A stretch of DNA of 64,000 bases from Acidaminobacter sp. JC074 (GTDB taxonomy: Bacteria > Bacillota > Clostridia > Peptostreptococcales > Acidaminobacteraceae), in assembly GCF_022496765.1 (NCBI RefSeq), contig NZ_VANV01000002.1, forward strand, positions 186,001 through 250,000. The letters run 5' to 3'. This document shows, one piece after another, positions 39,491 through 49,293 of the stretch (the first letter of the stretch is position 1; each line of letters starts with the position of its first letter). The notes under the pieces are model-generated. The model searched no databases and was not told the origin of the DNA. It saw only the letters and a program-made list of their open reading frames with translations. The position numbers and the translations under genes are program-made.

Positions 39491-40903
39491 ATGAAGGCTA
39501 AATTATTAATTTTGATGGTGGTTTGTCTCTTGTTTTTAGGATGTGAGGAATTAGATGAAATTAAAGGTGTTATAGACGAAGTAGAAGAAGTGTATACAGA
39601 AAATAAAGATGAAATAGACAAAGTTATAGAAGTCGTTAAAGAAAGCGGTGCAGATTTAGAAAATCTTGATACTGAAGACCTTGAGTCTATACTTGATAGA
39701 GTTTCAAATGCAATTGAAGAAGACATCGATACTCAAGTGATTGTAGATAACCTAGATGGTCTACTTAGTAATCTAAGTGGTGATGATCTGGCTGGTTTCG
39801 GAGAGTATAAAGCTACTGACTTCGTTTCTAGAAATGAAGTCAGTGCATCGGATGGTTATGTGACTGAGTACTATTCATCAGCTAGTTTTGAAAAAGTTGT
39901 AGCTTACTACAAAACACTTTTAGAAAATACTGAGGATTATGATATTACCGAGTATCCTGGTGCTGCTGATATTAAAGGAACCCTTGGTGGTGTCTTTGTC
40001 TGGTTCATTATCCAAGAAGAAGATGAAGAGACCTCTTATGTAGTTTATCAATATGAAAACTCTGGTCAAGCAGGTAACCCAGCTTCAAATGCTGAAGAAG
40101 GTGGGCTTACAGGTGAAGAACTTAAAGCATCTATTGATGACTATGTAGATGTGACATTTGGTGATGAAATCATGATTAGACATGAAATTGGACAACTAGA
40201 TTTTGAAGAATGGAAAGAAGAATGGGGTAATGCTTATCCTAAAAACCTCACTGTAACCATAAAAGGTGGAGGTATGGATCATGATCCACCAAATACAAAA
40301 GAACACAATGATGGAGAAATTCACTATACATTTGAAAATAAGTGTTACTTTAAAGGTAGAGATTATTTGATAGAAAACACCTATAAAGGTGCTATAACAA
40401 GAGTTACAAAAATCTTGTATAACCATGAGGCAGATGTAACGACCATTATCGGACAGGATGGCTATATCATGTCAGAACATGGCGATAATGCACCAATAAG
40501 ACTTTTGGATTTTTCTATTTTTGAAGAACTCGAGAATGATAACGAAACCTATAAATGGCTAAGTGAGGATGGCCTTCTAGAGACTATTGATGAATATGGT
40601 TATAGAGAGTATATAGAAACAAAAAATGGTGAGCGTGTCTTTTTAGGTCATAAGTATTATAGGAGTGGTCAAACTTATTCAAAAATGTCTTTAACTTATT
40701 CTCTAGATAAGAGAATTATAACCGACTATAAAGAAAGTGGTACGACCCTTGAATACTGTGATCATTTTATGGAAGGAAAGATACTACCTTACATCACATC
40801 ATGGAAAGTAACAAGCATCGACATACATAGTAAAATAGATGACAAACTTCTAGATAAGGATAATTATAAGGGAGACTATGTTCAAGTAGAAGAGAATGAT
40901 TAA
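39491..40903 (+). CDS. Lipoprotein of unknown function, family 1
   Basis: 470 residues from ATG at 39491 (GGGAGG upstream; TTG at 39485 rejected). The lipoprotein signal MKAKLLILMVVCLLFLGC ends at Cys18. An acidic helical stretch follows to about residue 90, then a small alpha/beta domain (SASFEKVVAYYKTLLENTEDYDITEYPGAADIKGTLGGVFVWFIIQ) and a large C-terminal part without recognisable motif. The small domain resembles a repeated unit in the lipoprotein at 45498 (DTSLQVMMDHYDELLKFTDGYSFMD...GTFRGGFVNVIMS). It lies just before the two-component genes. Function unknown. Confidence 0.72.
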   Translation: MKAKLLILMVVCLLFLGCEELDEIKGVIDEVEEVYTENKDEIDKVIEVVKESGADLENLDTEDLESILDRVSNAIEEDIDTQVIVDNLDGLLSNLSGDDLAGFGEYKATDFVSRNEVSASDGYVTEYYSSASFEKVVAYYKTLLENTEDYDITEYPGAADIKGTLGGVFVWFIIQEEDEETSYVVYQYENSGQAGNPASNAEEGGLTGEELKASIDDYVDVTFGDEIMIRHEIGQLDFEEWKEEWGNAYPKNLTVTIKGGGMDHDPPNTKEHNDGEIHYTFENKCYFKGRDYLIENTYKGAITRVTKILYNHEADVTTIIGQDGYIMSEHGDNAPIRLLDFSIFEELENDNETYKWLSEDGLLETIDEYGYREYIETKNGERVFLGHKYYRSGQTYSKMSLTYSLDKRIITDYKESGTTLEYCDHFMEGKILPYITSWKVTSIDIHSKIDDKLLDKDNYKGDYVQVEEND

Positions 40904-40925
40904 ATGGAGAAATGACGCTGGTCAC

Positions 40926-40954
40926 TTACAAGTGACTGGCGTTTATTATATAAT
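40926..40954 (+). promoter_or_regulatory. Promoter of the two-component cluster
   Basis: TTACAA (40926-40931), 17-bp spacer, TATAAT (40949-40954). The -35 sits in the loop of the hairpin at 40914-40942 that follows the lipoprotein gene. Confidence 0.5.
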
Positions 40955-40972
40955 AAATTGATGGAGGCGTTT

Positions 40973-42229
40973 ATGGGAGATGGAAGGTATTATTCGATTG
41001 CACAATTTGTTAATGTGGTGTTCTTAACCCTTGTAATTATCTATGTTGTAACAGTATTTATGATGCAACTATATAAAACTTCTGGTGATCAAAATAGTAG
41101 GCGATTTTTAAGACCAACACTCTTAATCCTGTTGGGCTTATTTATACTTTTTTTAGAAGAGGTCATCGTAGATGTTTCATTGATCCATAGATTAGATATG
41201 CTGTGGTTAGTCACTTTTATTATGATGCATATCTTATTCTTGTTAGATGTTATTTATTTAAATAAGAAAAGTAAATATGGTCTTGATAACATTGTGGTTT
41301 CTGTCTTGGTTATACTAGCGGTTGTCTTCAAGCCTGATGTGTTTATTTCTTATCAACCTAATGGTATCGAATTTGAAAACATGTTCTTTGTCATTCTTGG
41401 TCTACTGATTCTTATAAATGTATACCTTGTTTTCAGACTTTATAAGATGAACCCTATCAGAAGCTATTTGTACAATCATTTAGGACTCTGGATATTACCT
41501 AGCTTGGTCTTCTTGATAGTGGTGATGTTAAATTCAGATTTAACAAGACTTGTCTTATGTTTGATATATGCATCCTATGCATTCGGCATATATAATGTTG
41601 CCTTATTAAGAACACCTTATCGGATTGGTATGTCAGTATTCAGAAACATTCGGTTTATGTTGGATGATTATATTTATATAACAGACAAAGATGGCAACAT
41701 CATATATAGAAACAAGAAAGTACGTGAGTCGGATTTTCTAATCACCTGTGACAAAGTATCTATGGATTCCTTAGACAAGTTATTTGATGAGAAAATAGAC
41801 ATTAGACAGGCTTACAACAAGCAGTTTATCAAATATTTTGGTAAAGATGAGATGTATTTTAATCTCTCCAATAGCTTGTTAAAAGACAAGAATGAACTTG
41901 TTGGTTTTATCATAACTTTTATGGATATTACAGATTTGATTCAAATGTTAGATCAATTAGGTGAAAAACAGGATCAGGCGGTTATTCTAAATAGACAATT
42001 ATCAGAGTACAAAGAAATTGTTTATGAGTTTGAAAAAGAGAGAGAAACAATCAAAATACTAGACGAGATTTCTGAAAAACAAGAAAAGTCTATGCATAGG
42101 CTAAAAAATATGGTGAAAGATTTGGCATCGTCTCAGGCGTTTGAAAGTGATATCAATGATATTTTAAGTCGTGCAAAAGAGGACTTAAAAGATGTCAGAG
42201 CGGCTGTATCAACTTACATGAACGAATAA
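40973..42229 (+). CDS. 7TM-PAS sensor protein with degenerate DHp and no kinase domain
   Basis: 418 residues from ATG at 40973 (GGAGG upstream). Seven hydrophobic segments fill residues 10-225, followed by a PAS-like domain (MLDDYIYITDKDGNIIYRN) and a coiled coil to the end. The layout is that of the kinase at 42875, but where a phosphoacceptor helix is expected the sequence reads LDEISEKQEKSMHRL, without the HD pair, and no HATPase follows. It thus cannot autophosphorylate. It is 10 bp upstream of the response-regulator gene and may form mixed dimers with the full kinase. Confidence 0.75.
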   Translation: MGDGRYYSIAQFVNVVFLTLVIIYVVTVFMMQLYKTSGDQNSRRFLRPTLLILLGLFILFLEEVIVDVSLIHRLDMLWLVTFIMMHILFLLDVIYLNKKSKYGLDNIVVSVLVILAVVFKPDVFISYQPNGIEFENMFFVILGLLILINVYLVFRLYKMNPIRSYLYNHLGLWILPSLVFLIVVMLNSDLTRLVLCLIYASYAFGIYNVALLRTPYRIGMSVFRNIRFMLDDYIYITDKDGNIIYRNKKVRESDFLITCDKVSMDSLDKLFDEKIDIRQAYNKQFIKYFGKDEMYFNLSNSLLKDKNELVGFIITFMDITDLIQMLDQLGEKQDQAVILNRQLSEYKEIVYEFEKERETIKILDEISEKQEKSMHRLKNMVKDLASSQAFESDINDILSRAKEDLKDVRAAVSTYMNE

Positions 42230-42239
42230 TGGAGGAAGC

Positions 42240-42878
42240 ATGATTAAGATATTAATAGCGGATGATCAAGTACTTCTTAGAAAGTCATTGGGTCAGTTGA
42301 TAAGCATAGAAGAAGAGTTTAAAGTCGTGGATTTGGTTGCTACCGGTAAAGAGGCTGTAGAAGCTTGTAGAAGGCATAGGCCTGATATCGTATTGATGGA
42401 TATAGAAATGCCTGAAATGAATGGCATTACAGCGCTGAAACGTATCAGAGAACAGTTTAAGACTATTAAAGTGATTATGTTGACGACTTTTGACAATAAA
42501 GAGAATATTGTAGAAGCTTTTTTAGCAGATGCTGATGGTTATATTACTAAAGATGTGGATTGCAGTGAACTGGTTTCTATAATAAAATGTGTTAACTTTG
42601 GACTCACAGTTATACATAAGAGTGTTAAGGAAATCATGGTCAACAAGTTTTCTAGAATGCAGGCTAGCAGTAAATCTTATCTTAAAGTTTTATCAGAAGA
42701 AGAAATTGAAATGATCAAACATATTGTCAGTGGTAAAAGCAACAAAGAAATTGCGGCAATTTTCTGTTACACAGAAGGTACTATAAAAAATAAAGTTAGT
42801 AAGATATATGAGAAGTTAAACATAACAGATAGGCTGCAACTAGCAGTTTATGCTGTAGAAAATGGCATAGAATCATGA
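42240..42878 (+). CDS. NarL/LuxR-type response regulator
   Basis: 212 residues. Receiver domain with acidic pair Asp8-Asp9, phosphoacceptor Asp54 (VLMDIEMPE), Thr/Lys in MLTTFD and TKDVD. The C-terminal LuxR helix-turn-helix is LSEEEIEMIKHIVSGKSNKEIAAIFCYTEGTIKNKVSKIYEKLNITDR. ATGA overlap with the kinase gene makes the pair translationally coupled. Confidence 0.95.
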   Translation: MIKILIADDQVLLRKSLGQLISIEEEFKVVDLVATGKEAVEACRRHRPDIVLMDIEMPEMNGITALKRIREQFKTIKVIMLTTFDNKENIVEAFLADADGYITKDVDCSELVSIIKCVNFGLTVIHKSVKEIMVNKFSRMQASSKSYLKVLSEEEIEMIKHIVSGKSNKEIAAIFCYTEGTIKNKVSKIYEKLNITDRLQLAVYAVENGIES

Positions 42879-44536
42879 ATGATGTTCTAAAGCTTGAAAT
42901 TCAAACCATTTGTGTGGTCCATATTTTTGCCATTGTCTTATCAATAGCATTTTTAATGATATTTTTGATAAAAGCAAGAAAAAACCAAGCGCTTAACTGG
43001 TTTGTTGTGGTGCAACTTTCTATGATCGGCTGGATGATATTTAAAATATTTAAAACAGTCGCACCTAATGTAACCTTGAGATGGCTGTTTATAGTTGCTT
43101 ATTACATTTGTGCTTGTATATTGGAAATTGCCTTTTTAGAATTTGGCTATACTTATTACACTCAAAAGTCTTTAAAAAGACCTGTTCGAATGCTTCTATG
43201 GACAGTAGTTGTATTTCAGGTACTGATCATTGTCACAAATCCAATACACCATTTATTTTATAAGACATACAACTTTTGGACCGATTCATTTGGCATTTTG
43301 TTTGTACTACATACGGTAATTGAGTATGCTTTTATTGGTGTTGGTTTTTACTATTGTAGAAAAATGTTTAAGATCTGCTTTGAAGGCAAAAATGCGATGT
43401 ACAGACTATTGGTTTCTTCTGCAATACTGTTACCGCTTTTTATCAATGTGCTCTTTATTACTAAAGTGATTCACCGTTTTGTTTTTTCCTTAGGTTGGTA
43501 TGTTATTTTTGACTTAACGCCCATTGTCTTTACATGGTCCATGTTTGTATTTGTATATGCAACATTTAAGTCTGAGTTTATGTCTTTATCGCCTATTTTA
43601 AGGCATGAAATTGTTCATAAGCTAGATACACCTATACTTGTTTTAAATAAAAAGTTTGAGACCTTGTATCAAAACCATGCTTATCAAAGTAAAGACATTT
43701 GTAAACCTGATGATTTGAAAGAGTATTTAATCACAAGCAAAACTCCTGATGTTATAGAGTTAAAACATAATAAGCGTTATATAAGAGTTCAAAGCTCTTG
43801 GGTTCAAGATCAAATCATTTTAATTTTTAAGGATATTACACCTTATAAGGTTATTGAAAGCGAACTCCAGAACAAGCAGGTAGAACTCAATCAAAAGAAC
43901 AAGATACTATCAGACCATATTGGACTTTTGAAAGAAAGTTCTAAAATTGGAGCCAGAAATTATGTCGCAAGGGAACTTCATGATATTGTTGGCCATTCAT
44001 TAGTAGTAACCATAAAACTACTAGAAGTGTCAAAGGTATATTACAACAATGACAGAACTCTGAGCATGAATGCTTTAAAGGATGTTTCGGACTCGCTAGA
44101 TGCAGGCCTATTATCCATGAGTCACATAAGAAAAGGTCAAATTTCAAGAGCTTACTCTGGCAATTTATTAAAAAAGGAACTGAATCGTATATTGGATGCT
44201 ATCAGGTATACTGGTATTCAGACCAAATTATCTGTAAAGGGTCTTGAAAAAGAAATTGATGATAAGGTGTATGACATTATTAAGAAAATTGCTAAGGAGT
44301 TAATCACTAATGCACTCAAACACAGTGGTGCAAAAGAAATATTTGTTTCAGTAAAAGTTCAAGTTAATGATCTTCAGATGATGATCATTGATAATGGTGA
44401 AGGTTGTGATGAACTTATAGAAGGTAATGGTTTAAAAGGTATCCGATCAAGGCTTGATTTGGTGAATGGAAACCTTGACTACATAACTTCTAAGGGAGAA
44501 GGCTTCTTTAGTAAAATAAGTATAAAAACAAGTTAA
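42875..44536 (+). CDS. 7TM histidine kinase (HisKA_3 / HATPase)
   Basis: 553 residues. Seven hydrophobic segments (about 10-225), a short PAS-like segment (HKLDTPILVLNKKFETLYQN), then the HisKA_3 dimerisation helix with His369 in VARELHDIVGHSL and an HATPase domain (KELITNALKHSG N-box, DNGEGCDELIEGNGLKGIRSRL G-boxes). It pairs with the NarL-type regulator it overlaps. The related, kinase-less sensor two genes upstream may tune its signal. What is sensed is unknown. A strong terminator follows. Confidence 0.94.
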   Translation: MNDVLKLEIQTICVVHIFAIVLSIAFLMIFLIKARKNQALNWFVVVQLSMIGWMIFKIFKTVAPNVTLRWLFIVAYYICACILEIAFLEFGYTYYTQKSLKRPVRMLLWTVVVFQVLIIVTNPIHHLFYKTYNFWTDSFGILFVLHTVIEYAFIGVGFYYCRKMFKICFEGKNAMYRLLVSSAILLPLFINVLFITKVIHRFVFSLGWYVIFDLTPIVFTWSMFVFVYATFKSEFMSLSPILRHEIVHKLDTPILVLNKKFETLYQNHAYQSKDICKPDDLKEYLITSKTPDVIELKHNKRYIRVQSSWVQDQIILIFKDITPYKVIESELQNKQVELNQKNKILSDHIGLLKESSKIGARNYVARELHDIVGHSLVVTIKLLEVSKVYYNNDRTLSMNALKDVSDSLDAGLLSMSHIRKGQISRAYSGNLLKKELNRILDAIRYTGIQTKLSVKGLEKEIDDKVYDIIKKIAKELITNALKHSGAKEIFVSVKVQVNDLQMMIIDNGEGCDELIEGNGLKGIRSRLDLVNGNLDYITSKGEGFFSKISIKTS

Positions 44537-44572
44537 ATGACTTAGGATTTATAATTCAATCCTAAGTCATTT
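44535..44572 (+). terminator. Strong intrinsic terminator
   Basis: A 15-bp stem (AAATGACTTAGGATT with its complement) with 8-nt loop and T8 run. Confidence 0.93.
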
Positions 44573-44684
44573 TTTTTATGTAAGAAATTACATCAGTCAC
44601 TGTCAAGTATGCCTGAGTTCAATTGTTATAGCCACATGCTTAACATAAGCTTAATATAGATCTTATTGATGAAAGGAGATATGT

Positions 44685-45488
44685 ATGGGAATAGCACACG
44701 AGGTAGACTACAAACTTTATGGCGATGATATGCAGTTTGTTGAGATTGAGTTAGACGGTGGGGAAACGGTCTTAGCTGAAGCTGGTGCCATGATGTACAT
44801 GGACAAGAAAATTAAAATGGAAACTATATTTGGAGACGGATCAGCAAAACAAGAAAAAGGTTTGTTTGGGAAACTTAAAAGTGCTGGAAAAAGACTGTTA
44901 ACAGGTGAAGGTTTGTTTATGACAACCTTTACAAATGATATGTCGGGAAAAGCACATGTGGCTTTTGGAGCACCATATCCAGGGACTATTATTCCAGTAG
45001 ATTTAGATACTATGGATGGCGCACTTATCTGCCAAAAGGACGCATTCTTATGTGCAGCCAAGGGTGTATCAGTAGGCTTGCATTTTCAGAAAAAAATGTC
45101 TGGTTTCTTTGGTGGTGAAGGTTTTATCATGCAAAAACTTGAAGGAGATGGACTGGTGTTTTTGCATGCTGGCGGAACGATTATCAAAAAGACCTTGAAT
45201 CATGGTGATGCTTTAAGGATAGACACTGGTTGTCTAGTCGCCATGACTCCTGGAATAGATTTTGATGTACAGTTTGCCTCAGATATAAAGAGTGCTGTAT
45301 TTGGTGGTGAAGGTATTTTCTTTGGAACACTCACAGGTCAAGGTGAAGTTTGGCTTCAGTCACTCCCGTTTTCTAGAATGGCTGACCGTGTTATGACAGC
45401 TGCAGGTTCAAGTAAAGGTGAAACTAAAAAGGCAACTGCTAATCCTTTAGAAGAGTTATCAGGATTGGCAAATTTATTCGGAGATTAA
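44685..45488 (+). CDS. AIM24 family protein (TIGR00266-like), second copy
   Basis: 267 residues, cytosolic, no signal peptide. It shows the family signature in full: [82 protein letters not shown] and [25 protein letters not shown]. It is closer to the canonical TIGR00266 form than the copy at 525-1334. AAAGGAGATATGT precedes the ATG. It is 9 bp upstream of a lipoprotein gene. Confidence 0.92.
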   Translation: MGIAHEVDYKLYGDDMQFVEIELDGGETVLAEAGAMMYMDKKIKMETIFGDGSAKQEKGLFGKLKSAGKRLLTGEGLFMTTFTNDMSGKAHVAFGAPYPGTIIPVDLDTMDGALICQKDAFLCAAKGVSVGLHFQKKMSGFFGGEGFIMQKLEGDGLVFLHAGGTIIKKTLNHGDALRIDTGCLVAMTPGIDFDVQFASDIKSAVFGGEGIFFGTLTGQGEVWLQSLPFSRMADRVMTAAGSSKGETKKATANPLEELSGLANLFGD

Positions 45489-45497
45489 GGAGATATC

Positions 45498-46916
45498 ATG
45501 AAAAGACTTATCTATAACTTACTTATTGTAAGTATAATTTTGCTCTTGTTATCATGCGGTAGTAATGCTGATATAGACGAAAGTTTATCTGTTAAAGAGA
45601 ATCTTACGAGTAGTCAAACCACAGGTAGTGGTGATTCAGCTAATGAGTCTGAGTCAAATAGTAGTTCAAGTGCATTGAAAGAAAGAGCAAAAAAAGAAGG
45701 GGTTTCTGTAAAGGAAATGGAAAGCATGATCAAAGAACTGGCTGAAAAAACTGCAGAAACATATCAAACGACATATGAAGCTTATCTTAGTGATTTAGAA
45801 AAAGAAGGTAAAACAGCCTTTGAGGAATTTCAGACAGCTGCAGATTTCATGGGTCTCACTATCAAAGAATATCATGAAATGGAAATGTCAAAGCCTGCTC
45901 TTTCTGAAGAAGATCAAGCAACAGTTGCTGCTATGAACTCAGCAATTGCAGATGTAGATCTTGGTGGAGATATAGAAGAATATATTGAAGAACTGCAACT
46001 TTTAGACATCAAACAAGTAGAAGAAAGCATGCAGATGGAAGGCATGTTTATTGTGGAATACTTATCAGATACATCATTACAAGTCATGATGGACCATTAT
46101 GATGAACTACTTAAGTTTACTGATGGTTATTCATTTATGGACTCAGGTGTTAGTGTAACTATATTTGGTACCTTTAGAGGTGGATTTGTAAATGTCATTA
46201 TGTCAGAAGAAGTTAACAATGATATGATCAGGGTTGTTTATACTTTTACAGGTGATGTTGATAATTTAGAAGAAACTTCAGAAAAAACATATGAACCTGT
46301 TGATGGTAAAAGTTTTTTAGAATGGGCCTTGTTCCAAATGGAAGACATGATAGATTCAGGCGAAAACACCTCAGAAGGTATAGAATATGTGGTGTTTATG
46401 ACTATGTCAGGTGAGGAATCTGTAATAGATTATTATAAGTCCATGTTAGAAGATTCAGAGAACTACTCTGAAGCAAATGTCAGTGATGAATTGGTCTTAA
46501 CTGGTCTAGTAAACGGAGAAAAGGTCACAGTGAGTATTGCCAGTGATGCTGGTGTTTCATATGTCCAAGTTAATAGATACTTTGATCGTGTTCCTGAAGC
46601 AAAAAAGACAGATGTTAATTCAGAAGACTTGATGAAATGGGCTATTTATTCTTTGAAACAAGTGATCTTGGAAGACCATTGGAACGATGGTGGCTTAACA
46701 TTGATTTACACATCATATGCATCTGTTGAAGATTTGGCAAGTCACTATAGAAAGGAATTTAAGAAATACGATGATTTTAAGGAGTATGGTTCATTAGATA
46801 ATAATGATTTGAATTTTGAAGCAAGTATTGATGGTGTAACAATTACCGCTAGTGCCTATAAGGATTTAGATACTGGTGATACAAAATCAATGTTTACCAA
46901 TAGTTCTACAAGATAG
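45498..46916 (+). CDS. Lipoprotein of unknown function, with repeated small domain
   Basis: 472 residues. Lipoprotein signal ending at Cys20 (LLLLSC), a Ser-rich low-complexity linker (about 30-55), a helical stretch, then three related alpha/beta units: one around VEYLSDTSLQVMMDHYDELLKFTDGYSF, one around FMTMSGEESVIDYYKSMLEDSENYSE and one around YTSYASVEDLASHYRKEFKKYDDFKE. Each has a helix with YxxxL/F-D-x-Y pattern followed by a beta hairpin. The lipoprotein at 39491 carries one such unit. No known family recognised. It lies between the AIM24 and RCC1-SLH genes, with 8-9 bp gaps. Confidence 0.75.
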   Translation: MKRLIYNLLIVSIILLLLSCGSNADIDESLSVKENLTSSQTTGSGDSANESESNSSSSALKERAKKEGVSVKEMESMIKELAEKTAETYQTTYEAYLSDLEKEGKTAFEEFQTAADFMGLTIKEYHEMEMSKPALSEEDQATVAAMNSAIADVDLGGDIEEYIEELQLLDIKQVEESMQMEGMFIVEYLSDTSLQVMMDHYDELLKFTDGYSFMDSGVSVTIFGTFRGGFVNVIMSEEVNNDMIRVVYTFTGDVDNLEETSEKTYEPVDGKSFLEWALFQMEDMIDSGENTSEGIEYVVFMTMSGEESVIDYYKSMLEDSENYSEANVSDELVLTGLVNGEKVTVSIASDAGVSYVQVNRYFDRVPEAKKTDVNSEDLMKWAIYSLKQVILEDHWNDGGLTLIYTSYASVEDLASHYRKEFKKYDDFKEYGSLDNNDLNFEASIDGVTITASAYKDLDTGDTKSMFTNSSTR

Positions 46917-46924
46917 GGGGATTT

Positions 46925-49270
46925 ATGAAAAAAATATTTGTATGGATAATGATATTGTGTATGCTTACAAGTACCTTGGTTTTTGGTGAAGGAGAAACAG
47001 ATTCTATTATAAGTGCATCATATGGTAGCACCTATGTCATCAAGAACGATGGCACTTTATGGGGTTGTGGTGCTCAGTATGTTGGTAATGGAAAAGGGTA
47101 CAAGGATGAACAAGTAGAATTTGTCAAAATCCTAGATGACGTAAGAAGTGTATCTGCTGGTGGTTCTTCTAGTTTTTTTGCCGTAAAAAAAGATGATACG
47201 CTATGGGGCTGGGGTGATATTTATGGTTATCCAGTTAAAGGTGAAGGATTAAGTCCTACACTTCTTTACCCAACTAAGATTAACATAGACAATGTAAAAT
47301 CAGTTTCAGCGAGTCAATATTATTCATTGGTTCTAAAAAATGATAATACTCTTTGGATCATGGGGAAAATGCATACTGGTAATGGTACTTTAGATAATGC
47401 CATGGTAGAAGACGGCTATGTAAAGGTAGCTGATGATGTTATCGATATGTATGCAGGTAATAGCACAGTGTACTTTATAAAAGATGATAATACCTTATGG
47501 GGATACGGTGACAATAACTACGCAGAACTCGGTAATATGGAATCTCAAAAAGAAGATGTTTTGAAGCCTATTAAAATACTAGATGATGTACGTAGCATCC
47601 AAGCATCTACAGGTGTTGTTTTTGCAGTAAGGCTTGATAATTCCTTGTATGCATGGGGGTCTAGTGGTTTTTATACAGAAGAATTTGGTTGGGTAGAAGA
47701 TGCAGGTAAACCTTATAAGGTTATGGATAATGTAAAGACTGCTACGGTTGATGGTGATAGTGCTTTTATAATAAAAACAGATGATTCTCTTTGGGCTTGG
47801 GGTTACTCTTATGAAGGCAAAAGTGTCACTAATGAACAAGTACCTTACAAAGTTGCGGAAGGCGTGAAATCAATTACACTTGGTGAGCGTCATGCAGCCG
47901 TTGTCATGAAAGATAATACCCTATGGACCATGGGTGGTGATTATAGAGGTGGTCTAGGTTATGAAGCCAATGAAACTTGGTATACACCACTAACCAAGGT
48001 GTTTGAAAACGTGCAAGATGCACCTGCATCTTGGGCTGTACAATATGTAGAAAAAGCTATTGGTGAGCAGTTGATTCCAAATGATATGCAAAACAATTAT
48101 ACCAAGGCTATTACAAGAGAAGAATTTTGTATTCTTGCTATTAGGATGATTGAAGTGCGTTCTGGTATGGACATTGAAGATTATCTAAAAGAAGTCGGTA
48201 CTGAAGCTGCACCATCAGGCACTTTTGAAGATTGTGATACCTTTGAAGTTAGAGCTGCAAAATCTCTTAAGATTACAAAAGGTACTTCTGAAACAACCTT
48301 TGATCCAGACAGGACTCTAACACGTCAAGAAGCCGCCACTTTCCTAACAAATACAGCGCTTGCTTGTGGTAGAAGCGTTGAGTTTTCGACACCTAATTAT
48401 GCGGATGTATCTTCTATAGCAGATTGGGCAAAGCCATTTACAGGTTATGTCTATGACATAGATGTTATGAGGGGTGTTGGTAACAACAACTTTGGTCCAT
48501 TGATGCCATATCAGAGACAACAAGCTTTTATTACCATGTATAAAATTTGGCTGGCTATAGACTCAGTTAATACAGATAATGTTGAGGTTGAAAGTGCGAA
48601 AACAAACGATACTAATGAAATCGCAAAAAGTACTGATAAGGCTGATGCTAATGAAGTTGTAAAAAAGACTGAAGATGCTCATAATGAGTCAACAGAATCT
48701 AATACAGTAGAAGATGAAGCTTCATCAGATCAAGCGATAGAGGACATGATTTCATTTAAACCATATCCAAACGATTATTTGTTAACACTTTCAGGGAAGA
48801 TGACGGATAATGGCACAACAAAAGCACTGCAATATTCTATATATCACAAGGACAGCAAGTATAGGGTAGATGAGTATATAGGCCCAAGTGTTAGTGCTTC
48901 TTATGTTTTTAAAGACACACCTCATACAACCTTGGTTAAGAAGTATACTGGTGATAAATCTGAAGAAACATATGAAGGCAACATGTTACCAATCAAGGTC
49001 CTAAATCCTGATTTATATGAAACCTATAAATCTATGGATGGCTTTGAAGTCAAACTAGAAACCATTGATGATATGGAGACCATTGCAATTAAAGTCTTGA
49101 TAGCAGGACACGAAAATAAGTTTTGGTATTCTACTAAACACTTTATGCCTGTTAAATATGAAGTGAAGAAAGTTGGTACAGATGATGTCATTTCAATGTA
49201 TGTAGATCTTAATTTTGATGATACATATGACCTGCCAAATGAATATTTTACATCTGAAGGGTTATTCTAA
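46925..49270 (+). CDS. Secreted RCC1-repeat protein with three SLH domains
   Basis: 781 residues. A signal peptide (MKKIFVWIMILCMLTSTLVFG) leads to about seven RCC1-like propeller repeats, each with a DxTLWxxG core (NDGTLWGCG, KDDTLWGWG, DDSLWAWGY, KDNTLWTMGG). Residues about 360-535 form three SLH units (WAVQYVEKAI, FDPDRTLTRQEAATFL, WAKPFTGYVYDIDVMRG), which anchor proteins to the cell-wall polymer. A charged linker and a C-terminal beta-rich domain of about 200 residues follow. It is a surface protein, probably in one operon with the AIM24 and lipoprotein genes. Confidence 0.9.
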   Translation: MKKIFVWIMILCMLTSTLVFGEGETDSIISASYGSTYVIKNDGTLWGCGAQYVGNGKGYKDEQVEFVKILDDVRSVSAGGSSSFFAVKKDDTLWGWGDIYGYPVKGEGLSPTLLYPTKINIDNVKSVSASQYYSLVLKNDNTLWIMGKMHTGNGTLDNAMVEDGYVKVADDVIDMYAGNSTVYFIKDDNTLWGYGDNNYAELGNMESQKEDVLKPIKILDDVRSIQASTGVVFAVRLDNSLYAWGSSGFYTEEFGWVEDAGKPYKVMDNVKTATVDGDSAFIIKTDDSLWAWGYSYEGKSVTNEQVPYKVAEGVKSITLGERHAAVVMKDNTLWTMGGDYRGGLGYEANETWYTPLTKVFENVQDAPASWAVQYVEKAIGEQLIPNDMQNNYTKAITREEFCILAIRMIEVRSGMDIEDYLKEVGTEAAPSGTFEDCDTFEVRAAKSLKITKGTSETTFDPDRTLTRQEAATFLTNTALACGRSVEFSTPNYADVSSIADWAKPFTGYVYDIDVMRGVGNNNFGPLMPYQRQQAFITMYKIWLAIDSVNTDNVEVESAKTNDTNEIAKSTDKADANEVVKKTEDAHNESTESNTVEDEASSDQAIEDMISFKPYPNDYLLTLSGKMTDNGTTKALQYSIYHKDSKYRVDEYIGPSVSASYVFKDTPHTTLVKKYTGDKSEETYEGNMLPIKVLNPDLYETYKSMDGFEVKLETIDDMETIAIKVLIAGHENKFWYSTKHFMPVKYEVKKVGTDDVISMYVDLNFDDTYDLPNEYFTSEGLF

Positions 49271-49293
49271 AAAAAGGCTATAAGCCTTTTTTT
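49269..49293. terminator. Bidirectional terminator
   Basis: AAAAAAAGGCT / AGCCTTTTTTT with a 3-nt loop, between the RCC1-SLH gene (+) and the GH4 gene (-). Confidence 0.92.

Noticed and set aside
44717..45061. 114-codon minus-strand frame inside the second AIM24 gene
   Set aside because: Antisense shadow of a strongly supported gene; no ribosome site.
46980..48000. Possible tandem DNA repeat
   Set aside because: The periodicity is only at the protein level (RCC1 repeats); the DNA copies are too diverged to count as a repeat element.
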